Below, piece after piece: positions 35,001 through 48,784 of a stretch of DNA of 64,000 nt. Source of the DNA: Liolophura sinensis (taxonomy: Eukaryota > Mollusca > Polyplacophora > Chitonida > Chitonidae); the NCBI RefSeq assembly GCF_032854445.1, contig NC_088301.1, positions 20,393,808 through 20,457,807 of the forward strand. Direction: 5' to 3'. Position numbers and translations under genes: made by a program. Positions within the stretch are counted from its first letter, which is position 1; the number at the start of each line of letters is the position of its first letter. The notes beneath the pieces were generated by a model. The model saw only the letters and a list, made by a program, of their open reading frames with translations, searched no databases and had not been told where the DNA came from.

Positions 35001-38000
35001 ACTGGAGTGGATAAGTAAGGCCTGCAGTTGTCCGCTGAGAAGAAAGGATCACGGAGGAAGTCTCAGTAAAGTATTAGCATATATACCCACTTGACTGAAG
35101 TGGACAAACTTTCCAGTCCTCCGATTTTGAGAGGCGTATAAACAGAAAAATAAAAGAAACCAGCCCCATTTACCTTAACCAATAATTGCCTTATCCACTA
35201 TGAACATGAAATATACCCAGACTGAGGTGAAAGTGAAAAAGTGTCATTTGAATGCAATTACCTACCATGTAGATACAAAAATCCACCCACCACACAGCCA
35301 CCCTCTCAACAGTTAACGAGTACAAAATCACATCAAAAGTCTCTTTGAATGCTAATCTATGCAATATTTAGGGCTGTTGAATTAAAGCATGGTAACTTTC
35401 TTTTACTGCCTTATAAAATGACTATAAAATCTGACTATGCCTTTCATCCAGTCTCATTATTGAAGTCACATTTTATGAAGGCATTCATAAAGGTGTGAGA
35501 GTAATTTCATGTAAACTACTGACATTTGGCTCCATATACCGACTATCTGCATAAGTGGACTAAGAAAAAATCGCGCGGGAATGCCGGTCATGTGGCCGCA
35601 CTTGGACAGGAGTACATGAATTGTGACAAAGCTACGTATTATGAAGACATCAGGCGATTTTGAAAGGCAAGTTTAACCTCAGACATCTCCTAAAGATACT
35701 GTGCATCATCTATCACTAAGAAATCGAGCCTTTATGAAATGAGTACGAAATCGTTTTGTAGTTCAGGGTTCATTGAAAATTCAAGTTAAATGTTGTCTGC
35801 TAACGAGTGTTGCTAAAATTAGAACTATCTCCATACTCAGAAGTTCTTCTGTATTTGAATTAAATATTGTGACACAGTTTCATCTTTTTTGTTCTTTTCT
35901 TGTCAGTCAAATATATGTCTCTCTCTAAATAACTGTCCCAAGTATTTTATCGCCATTTTTACATTTATCAACGATTTGTGTTCGTTTTGATGACGGGCTA
36001 TAATTTCAAACACATCCAAAATTGACTGAAACAAGTCGTGCATTCAATAGCCAATTTCGAGGAAAGTTTCTTATCTACCCAGCCTTTTAAAAGTCTGCTT
36101 TAAGTAAATAAGGGGCCTATATGAAAAAAGTAGCTCGTTAGTACACAAAGAAATTTTTGAGGTGATTTTTTACTGGTTAACTGCTGAGAGGGTGGCTGTG
36201 GGGTAGCTAGTGATTTTATACCCACGTGGTAGGTAATTACTTTCGACCGAATTTTATTCATCCCACTGTTGATATATTTTATGTTAATAGTGGATAAGGA
36301 ACCTAGTGATATAGGTAAATGGGGACTGATTGTTTTTTTTTCCCTGTTTCAGACACCTTTTAAAATCAGAGGGCTGGAATTTTGGTCCACTTTACCATGA
36401 CTGTATCGGGGTATATACCCATGCATGGACTATGTGTTACCACAAATCTCATGAACACTATTCTTCTCTTGTGGTACATTGATGTTGATTGATTTGATTG
36501 GTGTTTTGACGCCGTACTCAAGAATAGTTCACTTATACGACGGCGGCTAGCATTATGCGGGCAGGTAACCAGCCAGAGTCCAGGGAAACCCACGACAATT
36601 GTGCATTTATAGCCGACTTTTTTCAAGAGTCTTGAGGAAAGCAGGAAGGTAATCAGCCAAATTATCATTATCATTATTATTGTATATTGCTCATATTGTT
36701 TAAAAACTATGATTTCGTTCTCACCGGCGACAATTTTGTCAGACCTGTTCTTGTGCAGGTTGTCAGGATGTAAAGCTGTCACCAGATTAGCCTTGTCCAG
36801 AGGAGAGGTTTTCTCATTCAGCCGCTGTGGCGACGAGATAGAAGATTGACATATCATAAACGGGATGTATTTGCTGAGGTAGAAGTTTCTTGTCCACGGA
36901 AAGATTCAACCTGTACCTCTAAGCTAGATATATTAGTTTACCTGTTCCTACATCCCAATAACATGCTTAAGTGTCACGATGCTCTATTAGATGCGGTGGA
37001 GTTTTTTTTTTCGCCTAAATACAACATTACTTAATAACGATTGCTTTTGGGCGTATATATTGCATTTACTTCAAAACAAACGTATGCCGGAAAACAAATG
37101 TCACAACAATGCAAACACGATCTGCTTCTATAAAACTCTACAGGTACAGGGCCCAGTTTCACAAAGCGGTGTTCGACATTTTGTTATCGTAACTTTGTCG
37201 TATGATGTTTTGTACATCACAATTACCGTACCACTGTCGTATATGTACGACTGTCGTTCTTGTATGACACCTTTGTGAAGCTAGGGCCAGGGCTTTGCTT
37301 TACAGCAAAGAAAATTGATTATGTATGTAGTAGGATATTGACATTGACCAGAAACTGTTACCTGAAACTGTTCGGCTATCTTCAGTTGTCCGGTCTCTGG
37401 GTTAACTGTACAGAGATCAGCAAACACGCTGGAGAAATTCACACCTGGGATTGACCCTTCCTGAAGCTCTAGGGCTTCTGCCAGGGCCTCGTGCAGAAAT
37501 TCATACTGCTCCTGGAGCATTAATAACAGAAAAGAAGTCCGTGTATTTCTTGAACAAAAATACGGGTGATGTCAGGTTATTTATAATTTATGTAGACTGA
37601 TAGGATCTGTGGAGCTAAAATTGTAGGAATGGCAGAATGGACTATATTCCTGATCAAAATACATGGTGCAAAGACGAGTATGTGCCTTTACAAAACCGTG
37701 TAAAGGCGAGACTTTCTAAGAGTGGCGACGATCATTGCCCATAACGGTTCCTTGTGGCTTGCATCAACTGCGCTCTTTCCCCTCAAAGTCTTGTGGGCAG
37801 CAATTAACGGAAAGTGAAAGTAGTGTTTATTTACCAAACTCTGGACCATGTTGACTCGCTGTTCCCTGAGGAGTCTGACACAGGCCGGCACATCCACCAC
37901 ACCTTCCTCTTTGGCCTGGTTTATCAGGTAGTCCAGAGCTATGAACGTTCCTGTACGGCCTATTCCGGCGCTGTAACAGAGACAGGGAGAGATGTAAGGA

Positions 38001-41000
38001 TTATATAGCTGACGTGTTATTAATAAGACATGTTCACACTGATATACAGTTAAGTATAAATCAAATTAGGTGGCAGAGCCCGATTCTTCAAAGCAATTTC
38101 CGCCCATTTTTCGGTCACAAAAATTGGTTAGTGACAAACAGTAACCAAGGGCCCGGTTGTTCACACGTGCATCCGCTGATACACTTGGCATAAATCTAAT
38201 ATTAAATCTTAAAACAGTTTTGAACAGCCAACTGACAACTAAAGTGGTCATAATTTTACTGAAAATAGACGAAACGGTCAAAAATTCGATGTTATCTGTA
38301 ACTTGTCTGTACAGTTAACTGGTCGAGTCCATAGCAGGATAAAACTGCCTCAATTTAGTTGCAAATCAACGAAACAGCCCAAAACTCAAACTCCAAGTGT
38401 CAGTGTTCATGGTGAAGACGCACACCCGGTTTCAATACGGTGAGATAAATCGGTTTTAGAAAGAAGGCCACGATTTTATAAAAAAAAATCGAGAAAAAAC
38501 GGTTCCAAACTCGAACCTGATCTGTAACTTGTCATGGTGAAATATGTACTACGTTTCAGTTCAACGCGTTGACTCATTTTGCAAACAAGTCCGAAAATCT
38601 GTCGAAGGTCCAAAACAGTTAAAACAAACCCAGACCATACGTCTGTAGAAAACGAATAAAAAGGCTGAAACTTTAATTTTATCTTAAATACATTACGTGA
38701 AACACAGGTATCAAGCTACAATTCAAAGCGATGAGTCGTTATTGAAAGTTCGGAAACGTATTCCCTAACGGACAGGCGGGCGGATAGATGGACGAGAAGA
38801 CGAGGTCTAAACCTATATTCCCCTCCGGGATTGGCAAAATGCTATTTCAACACGACATTTGGCTTACTTCTGTTTGAACACTTTTGTCTCCATCAGTTGT
38901 CAAGGTTTTTACCTGCAGTGCACCACTATAGGCCCAATCAATGGTGATTTATGTCCCAGGACTTTTCTCTGGAAGTCCAATAAGCCACTGGCGTTAGAGG
39001 GCGCACCATGATCTGGCCAAGCCGTGAAGTGAAATTGTTTGACGATCTGGGTCTTCTGCATCTAAAATCAAACATTTATATTAGATAAATCATTACTTCA
39101 TATCAATAATTTGAGTAATCGCAGTTTTCCAAATAATCATTTACACGTTAGATGGCGATTACAACCATGAACAAACGCTACCACAATCACACACAACGCT
39201 CATATTGTCGGTGACAAGTCTAGGGCATGTTCCATAAATAAGCCTACAATCATTGTAGCTACAGTCTCTTTGTACAAGCGGGCCCTGACGATGTAGCGAC
39301 ATGGTGCCGATAATGATGCCGCGATATAGTGCCGATAATGATGTCGCGACATGGTGCCAATAATGCCACTCTGCGCGGTGTCATTCCATCCTAGTGTTGG
39401 CCACCGACGTGTAAGTGGATTATTTATGAGTACGGCGTAAAGCACCAATTATGTAAATCAATAAGTATAAAACTTGTTCTCTACTCAACTGTGGTGTGCA
39501 TATCTATACGTCACAAGAGGGAAAGTTCGTCAGTAACTTGCAAAGAGTGGGTGGTTTACCCTTTTGTCTTGTTCTGCAGTTACTGGATGAATACATGCTG
39601 TTCATTTGAAAGTTGCTTGCCCGTGTCGCTCGTGGTAATGTCCATTATTATACCCCACCTCAAACATAATAATATTTAGGATGATATATACAAAGACACA
39701 AAAAACATTCTCTGTATTTCTCACCTCCAAATGCTTTAGTTGCAGAATTCTGATGGCGTAGTTAGAGAAGTTCTCTTCGTCCAGCAGGGAGACGCTGATG
39801 AAACCAAACTGCTTGGGTTGTCCGTCTGGCCAGTACTGGACGCACTTAGTCTGTGGAGTTAAGACGTTGACATCAGAGACAAAAGTAGGCCAAATATTTG
39901 ATTGACACTTTACATTAGAAGTGGAGAAGAAATTAAAATGACATTAAGTTCAGATGAAAGAGTGCGAAAAGTTGTTCCTAAATGTGGTCTTCAATATTTT
40001 TTTCCGATTTTTCCTTAAGGAGAAAAAAATTTTTTTTTTGTATGGTTGGTATTTGAAACCACCTTTTGGTATTGTCTTTGTTTGATAATGTCATAAATGA
40101 AGACATTCTTTTCAGCTAACAGATGTAATAAATCTCAATTTGGATCATACATGTATTTATATTTTTATTATGTTCATAAAAGTTATCATAATTTAGATTA
40201 AATGCATATGTTTTGATATAAACAACAAATTTACATTGAAATAAATTCATTAGAGAAGCAACACATCTTTATTTAGAACATTATTATGCAACAACGATAA
40301 ATACCAAAAGTTGGTCCCAAATACCACAATACAAAAATATTTTCAAACACACTTTTCTCTTGAAAACAAAAAAAATCCCCAAAAATATTACAGATCATAT
40401 TTGCAAAAAAGTTTTGACGCTATTTCATCTAATTTTTGGTATCCATTTTATGTTTCCTTCTCCTTTAATTGTTAATACTTTACAAGGGGTTAAATATCAG
40501 AGTTCAAGAAATCGTTGCATTCCTCAAGATACTATGTTCGCAACAAATTAGGATGGAGAGAGATGGAGGAAGATAGGGAACGTCAATAAACCTTGACATG
40601 TCTGTCAGAGGGAGAAAAAAGACATCCTAAAATTAGTTGTTTATCGAAACATGAAATCAAAACAAATCCCCACCTTTGTCTTCTCCACCAAATTGGTCAC
40701 CATGACAACTTTGCCGGTGTTTCGTTCCCAGATCATGCGCATGAACTCATTGATGATCACATCAGTTGGACCTGTAAGAATTACAATTATTTATCTGACG
40801 CCATGCATGCTCAGGCTGTTTGCACTTAGACGGTGGCCCTCAGTGACAAAAACTAGGGTGTCCGGGGGCATACCAGGGGCATTTGGCAATTGACATCTAG
40901 TCAATGGTGTGGACATACATTGTATCATTGCAGGCCGTATGCGGTAAAGACAAGTGTTTTTCTCAGATAGTTAGGGTGTGCTGTAAGATTTTTATGCATG

Positions 41001-44000
41001 AAGTGCAACTGGTACCACAAACAACCTCGACCACTTATTGAGATCAGGCCTCATTGGGCCATCAGAGCGGATATGTCCAACATTTGCCTCTCTAACGTTG
41101 GGATACTGTATACATTAAGTTGGAAGTAACATGTCTTATGTGGCAAAGACCATATGATTAGCAAATTTTAGTGACAACTGAGAATGTTAACTAATTTCAT
41201 GAAACAAAATCTGCACGTAGTTCTGAGATCATGGCGATAAAGGTTTAAATATAAAAATGGCTAAGAGCAATACTATCATTTCAGACATTAAACGGCTACA
41301 CCAGAATTGTCCACTCTTCGGCATAATTGTTTCACCGTGTGATATTCCATATTCAAGAAAAGCGAAATGGGATAAACAGCTGGCATGTTACAAAGCGATA
41401 ATTTCGAAATTCTGTGTTTAGTGTTGTTCCGAAAAACAAAAGATTATTACGGTTTATTACTTTTAAAATGATTAGAAAGAATATTTGATTAATTTATTTG
41501 ATTGGCATTACTACGCCGAGCTCAAAAATATTCCACTTGTACGACGGTGGTCAACATTATGGTAGGAGGAAAACGGCCAAAGCTCTAACTACCTCGGCCA
41601 CGCAGGCTCTCTTTTAAAAAGACATAACACTAATGTCTCGATTACAAACATATATGGCTACATGACATATCACCTTTATAATAAAAATAGCACTTACCTT
41701 GAGATGCGATGTACTTTTTGGGTTCGTTGTAACCCTGCAAACAGGAATGTTATTTTACTTATTCCTGATCAAACCCGGGTCGGGTCATACCAAAGACTGG
41801 TGCTTTTTGCTGCCTCGCTTGGCACTCAGCACTGAGAAGTTAGAGCAAGGAAACATGACTGCTTCGCCCGGAATCAGTATAATGTCACTGCCTGGGGTGT
41901 CATGTCTGGTGTCTTAGACATGATCCTTCTGTGGCAGCACAAGAAAACAAAGTATATGTAGACGCACCTAAAATTGTTAACTACGACGTTAAACCCCAAG
42001 TATACATACATACTTAATCTTTTACTAGAAGTGTTACGCCACGCCCAAAGAATATTTCAGTTACGTAACGGCGATGAAGTTTATGGTATCATATGATTTA
42101 CAAACTCCGTTATCAACACCACCTGGAAGGTTTAATCAAAGTCAACTGTTGCATACAAAGTATTTATAAGTTTATAAATACTTACATCGATGTAGCAAGC
42201 GTTAATGTAATCGGTATCCTCGTCGCCGAACTGCTTCAGATGGACCCGTGAATGGTCGTCTGAAAAACGTTTCATAGTTACGCGTTTGTTCGTAGAGCCG
42301 TATGGTTATGCCAGCATGACACATAAATCGGCCACGCTAACTTCGAATATAAACATAAGCACAACAGTATGTTTTGTAAATAAAGTCCGCTATGCCTTTA
42401 GTTAATTCAGCAAAAATTGAATATATACCAGGTTTTTGTTATAAGAAAATGCCTTAATTATTTACAAAGGCGTCGCGTCACCTAGCGTCAAAAATGTCCT
42501 TAGTATATGCCTAAGCTATATATGGAATTCGGATAACATTGTTTCCTCCAACGTTGTTGCTGGACACCAAAAGATTTGAATATTGAATATTGCGTGTTCG
42601 AATCCAACTAGTACTCCCGATTGGGTTTACGTCGAGGGGTTATTAGGTATACATGTACATGCCAAAGAACTATAGTTCCCTAACTAACCCTATCCCTCTC
42701 CATCATTTTGATGAAACTTTCGTGAGTTTAAAATGCTCTTGTATAAGATCATTTAACAAAAAATTCAGTGCAATTTTTTGCTACCATAGCCCAGTATGTA
42801 CGGAAGTCGGTTAAAGTCATCATCTCACCATCGTAGCATCTTAGCATCGTCCGGCGGTGGGACGGTGCGATGGCGTGATCGTATGAAAGGATTGGGCCAT
42901 GGTGCATGGCAATGGGCAATTGCACGAATCCATGGGACAAAGATACGAAGCCGCTGTACCTCGAGAACATGGGACCATGGAACGACCACATCGTGCCATC
43001 GCCATATCAAGTTGCTCTATAGCCAAACAGTTGCAAAAGTACAATGATTGAATGATGGCATTAACCGGCTTCCATATCTATGGAGTATAATGTGCTTACA
43101 AGCCACGAGATTCCGATAACGGCTTTTGTTCTTGTTCTCAGGTTTGTTAGCCACGTCATGCTTAGCGTGTAGTCCCACGGGAAATGTCTGCAGCAAACAA
43201 TCGATTCTGTGGCTAAAGGTTTACCTCGGGTGTAACGTTAAGTAGGTCAAAAAAAGAACGGATTAAGAGTAGTACATAGTTGAATTAAAAGGACTTAGTA
43301 TGGTAAGGCGGAGAATCGGTCCCAGAGAGATACGATCAGTACAAATTTTAAAATTTCTAGTAAAATTCCATCAATTCTCAAAAATATAAAAGTGGGTCGA
43401 AACAGTTATCAAAGTGTTATGGCCGTAAAAGAGAGGGTTGCTTAGTAATAACCCACCAAAAATGCTCTATCAGTCAAAAACACAAATTTTTCGAACAAAC
43501 GATGCACTGTGTTCCTAATTTACAGTATTTCACCAGAAATGTATCTTTACTGAAACTTTCATGTGTATTTTTCTACGTGCTGTCAATGGTTCGTTTTAGT
43601 TAACGTTTGTCTTCATATGTAAAACATAAACTTTATATTGTGATCAGTTTTGTCATATTTTGGTAAGTTTCTGCCATAGCCTCTCATGCATCCTTCATGG
43701 TACAGTGAAATAACGTAGTCACTGTGAACAACAGGTTGCACCTCGAGGAAAAGTTCGAATCTTTGCGGTTATTTATTTATTTTTTTGGAAACATGCTGTT
43801 GTGTAAGTAAATACATAGTTCATCTTGCATTTATTAAGTGTAGCCACGAGTTAGAATGGATAAGCTATGGTATTACGTAAAGTTTGACCAATACAGGAAA
43901 ATCATACGTGAATCGTGGTTGAGAGCACATGAGATCCTCAAGGTATCATTAACATGTCAAGCGTAGCGGAAGTACAAGGCTAAAAGTTACATTTGTTGTA

Positions 44001-47000
44001 TATTTATTTAATTGACTGACGTATAACTGTGTGCCTAAGAATTTTTCAAAAAGTTACATCTGTGGTGCACTATGGTGTCTGTTGCAAAAAGGATATTTCA
44101 ATGTGAATTTAGCAGGCTGCCATTTTTTGACTTGATTAGGTTTTTTTTGGGTGTTTTATGAGTTGCATGCTTGTCATGTAAGAGGAAAAGAAGAGTAAAA
44201 CAGAACTGAAAAAATAAGTAGCCCAACGAGAGTGTCAACTGCTGTCACTTACAGCTATAGTTAAATTCACTTTTTTAGGTGTACTGGGGTCGATTCCCCG
44301 CCTTACCATACCAGGTCCTTTGGAGAATCAACATATTCAGAATTCACACATATAAGTGCCATAATATCGGCGGTGACATCTTCTTTTCGGAGCAGCTAAC
44401 CAGCCTCAAAGATCATCACCCCACGTCAGAACGAAACCAACCCATAACGGCTATCGTGATTAGCGTAAGCAATGTCGCTCCCGTTGAGGCCAGAGGTTTG
44501 TGGAAAGTTCCAATGGAAGCTGCATATCTTTAATTTCAAGATAGGATAATTTTAAGCCTACAATTGTTACAATATTTCACCGCCTCTACTGGACGCGACA
44601 TTGTTTATAAACGGGACGAGGTCACCATTTACGAGTTGGACTTGTTTTAATGATGAGAGCCAATCATCGAAGACGACAGATAGCTAAAGAATAAAGGTGA
44701 ATTCGACCTGTCAACCATAGTGGACATTCCTGGTCAATAATCATAATACCAATTTCTAACACAATGTTCAGCACAAACTACCAAATTTACTTAGGAAAGC
44801 ACAGAATGTAAATATTCACACGGATTAATGCAGAGAGAAGCCGTCAACAGTTTTCAGCAATATTGCAAGTGCTCAAGGAATGTTGCAGATGAACAAATTA
44901 AAACCAAATCGTGTATGTACCATGCTGGCTCTTATTTTGTCGTTGATCAAAATATGTTTCTCATTTGCGATTTGGTTGCAATAGTTCGTATGTCCAACCT
45001 GACTCTTATTCCTGGCTGTTATTCAATACGATAAATATCTTATTACATTTTAAGTGGAATTGGACAGAATTATTAAGCAGAGAGCTGGATGTTCTGGACA
45101 AAGCTGGTGTGGAAGTATTTGGTGGAATATCCTTTACATAGATGGGAACAGAGGTTTTTGTGGTAATAATTTGTGACGTTTATAAAAATCGCCATACAGT
45201 TACAAAGGAGGACTTAGAAATGCAACATAACTGATATTAGTATATATATGCGTCTTTATCGTCACTAGTGGTCCTGTGGATAGACATTCTCAGGGTACTG
45301 ATTTATCTATTGTTCGCTACTTAACAGCTTTATTCATGTACAACCTTGTTCCCAGCATCAATTTATCCATGTATTATGGCATATAACTAACCACTGTATG
45401 TTTTGACATGTACATAACATGTTTCCTTAGTTACTGGTAACACATATGTTATATAAAGACCTCTGTGGACATTCATATTCAAATTCCTTGAAAATAACAT
45501 AAAGTTTGAAACTGCAGTTGGAATATAACAGAATGTGGAAAGTTGAGAAGGCGTTTTGGTAGCATTGGTAATGGTAACATGAATTAAAAACACATTTTAA
45601 CCAGTCCATTTTATCCCTAGTGTCTTCGCTCAACTTGGATTTTCTCAGAAGCTTTTTCTTTACCTCAAACTCAGCCTTAAATCCCACGGAAGTCTTTTTC
45701 CTGAGCATGTACCGTCGGAATTCCTCCACGGGAACACAAGTGCTCTCCTGAATTGCGCCAGGGTTCACAAAGCCTGCTGAGGCTACATCAGCAGCAACGT
45801 CATCGTCCTCCTCATCCTCCTCATCGTATTCTGTAACGTAGAAGAAAAGCTGAGATATAGACAAAAACAACACTTACACGTATCAGTATGTATGTATACG
45901 TGGGTTTTCAGGTCATATTTAAAGGCAAGGGCCACCCTAAAATGAGGTTTATATCAGATGAAAGACCATTAACAGCCGTCCAGGAAAATAGCTGTATTTA
46001 TTTATTTGGGGGTGGGGGTGGGAGGGGGGGATTTGTAACCGAGTAAAACTGTGTTAAAAGATCAGATTCTACGGTGATGTGTTATGACCAAAAAGGTATC
46101 AATTACGTAACATCTATACTGTTTGCCCAAAATAATTCGTTTCCCGGTCAAATCGGCGAATGCATTCATAGATCTATATGTACATGTATATGCGTTTTGA
46201 ATGATGAAACGTAATGTGAGTCTAATGTGTGGTAAGCTACAAAAACCTTATATGACGTCACTGGTAGCATTGTGACCAGAAAAGGCCACCAAAGAATAAA
46301 ATATTAACATGCATTTTACTAGGTTAAACCGGGTTTTAAATAAAAAAGTCAAACTTTTTTTCTTGAAAGTTTTTAATGGTTTTTCATCTGATACATCTTT
46401 CATTTGAGTATTTCCTTTGCGTTTAGCAATTTTTCAGTATTTTAACGCCGACGAGGAGTCATTGGGTGTGTGTACATGAAGACATATACTGTCTCCTTTT
46501 GTCTGGTCCAGTCCATATCCCCAAGTGGTGCAGGTTCATTCCACAAGTCTGCCAGTGACATTAAAAATGGCACGTTCTATTATGTACTGATATCAATCCA
46601 TCCAATTCATACGTGCCAAGTTCACACCATCCAGTTCGTATGTACTGATATTAATCCATCCAGTTTATATGTGTAAATGTCAGTTCATCATTCCACAGAG
46701 TTCATGTGTGCAAATATGACACCATTCAGATTAAATCTAGTTATATCAAGGTGTCCAAATCACACATGTATGTGCAAATATCACACCATTCAGATCATAT
46801 CTAGTTATATCAAGGCGTCCAAATCACACATATATGCTGCTTATATTACACCATTCAGATCATATCTAGTTATATCAAGGCGTCCAGATCAAACATGTGT
46901 GTGCAAATATTACACCATTCAGATCATATCTAGTTATATCAAGGCGTCCAGTTCACACATGTATGTGCAAATATCACACCATTCAGATCATATCTAGTTA

Positions 47001-48732
47001 TATCAAGGCGTCCAGTTCACACATGTATGCTGCTTATATTACACCATTCAGATCATATCTAGTTATATCAAGGCGTCCAGATCAAACATGTATGCTGCGT
47101 ATATTACACCATTAAGATCATATCTAGTTATATCAAGGCGTCCAGTTCACACATGTATGTGCAAATATCACACCATTCAGATCATATCTAGTTATATCAA
47201 GGCGTCCAGTTCACACATGTATGTGCAAATATCACACCATTCAGATCATATCTAGTTATATCAAGGCGTCCAGTTCACACATGTATGTGCAAATATTACA
47301 CCATTCAGATCATATCTAGTTATATCAAGGCGTCCAGTTCACACATGTATGTGCAAATATCACACCATTCAGATCATATCTAGTTATATCAAGGCGTCCA
47401 GTTCACACATGTATGTGCAAATATCACACCATTCAGATCATATCTAGTTATATCAAGGCGTCCAGTTCACACATGTATGCTGCTTATATTACACCATTAA
47501 GATCATATCTAGTTATATCAAGGCGTCCAGTTCACACATGTATGTGCAAATATTACACCATTCAGATCATATCTAGTTATATCAAGGCATCCAGTTCACA
47601 CATGTATGTGCAAATATCACACCATTCAGATCATATCTAGTTATATCAAGGCGTCCAGTTCACACATGTATGCTGCTTATATTACACCATTCAGATCATA
47701 TCTAGTTATATCAAGGCGTCCAGATCAAACATGTATGCTGCGTATATTACACCATTAAGATCATATCTAGTTATATCAAGGCGTCCAGTTCACACATGTA
47801 TGTGCAAATATCACACCATTCAGATCATATCTAGTTATATCAAGGCGTCCAGTTCACACATGTATGTGCAAATATCACACCATTCAGATCATATCTAGTT
47901 ATATCAAGGCGTCCAGTTCACACATGTATGTGCAAATATCACACCATTCAGATCATATCTAGTTATATCAAGGCGTCCAGTTCACACATGTATGTGCAAA
48001 TATCACACCATTCAGATCATATCTAGTTATATCAAGGCGTCCAGTTCACACATGTATGTGCAAATATCACACCATTCAGATCATATCTAGTTATATCAAG
48101 CTATTCAGTTCACATACATTACCACACCAGCATGAACCCTAAATCCTAGCAAACACATAAAGTACCACAGGTTTTCTTTGTGTCCATGTACTCTCAGCAG
48201 CCTGTTTACTGTATATATCTTGGTTTCAGACGCCCCAGAGACTAAACGGAGACTTAAATGAATATTAATTAATATTATTTAAAAAAATTAATAAATGATT
48301 AATAAATATTAATAAAATATCTTTATAAATAAACTTATTACTAGGCCAGTTATGCCAAAAGAAAAAGAGATATCGTCGTAAAAGCCTTATGAAGTAACAG
48401 AAATAATGTTAAATCAACAAAGAATCACAACAAAACAAATGACACACCTATGTTGTGTTGTGGTACTGGATCACCGTTTTGAGGCCTCGCCACTAAGTGA
48501 CTCGGCTGAAGCTCTGCATCCGGGTCTTTCTGAGACACGCCACGACGCCGTCTGTCAAGTAAACCACCGTAACGCAATCTTAAATAGATGATATCATTAA
48601 AATATATTCGACAAAGGATAAAAAAAGACATTTGTTCAAATGTATTTTTGTGAACTAATCTATTGTTGCCAGGAAAATATATTAAAATTGTATAACGAAG
48701 CAAAGAACCGTAAAAGAAAAGACAACACTAGA

Positions 48733-48784
<52 letters not shown>

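Noticed and set aside
36366-36857. 163-codon minus-strand ORF around gene B exon 21
   Set aside because: Only 36725-36824 is coding by splice sites and homology; the rest is intron and a SINE-A.
38151-38232. Second MITE with GGGCCCGGTTGTTC end
   Set aside because: Only one terminal repeat is convincing; the other end (TTTTGAACAGCC) matches partly, so I did not list it.
46677-47640. Open reading frames of about 70-106 codons with repeated peptide blocks
   Set aside because: They come only from the 64-bp minisatellite periodicity; frame changes every unit and no start or domain is supported.
46700-48105. CRISPR-like array
   Set aside because: Units are contiguous with no unique spacers, and the genome is eukaryotic.
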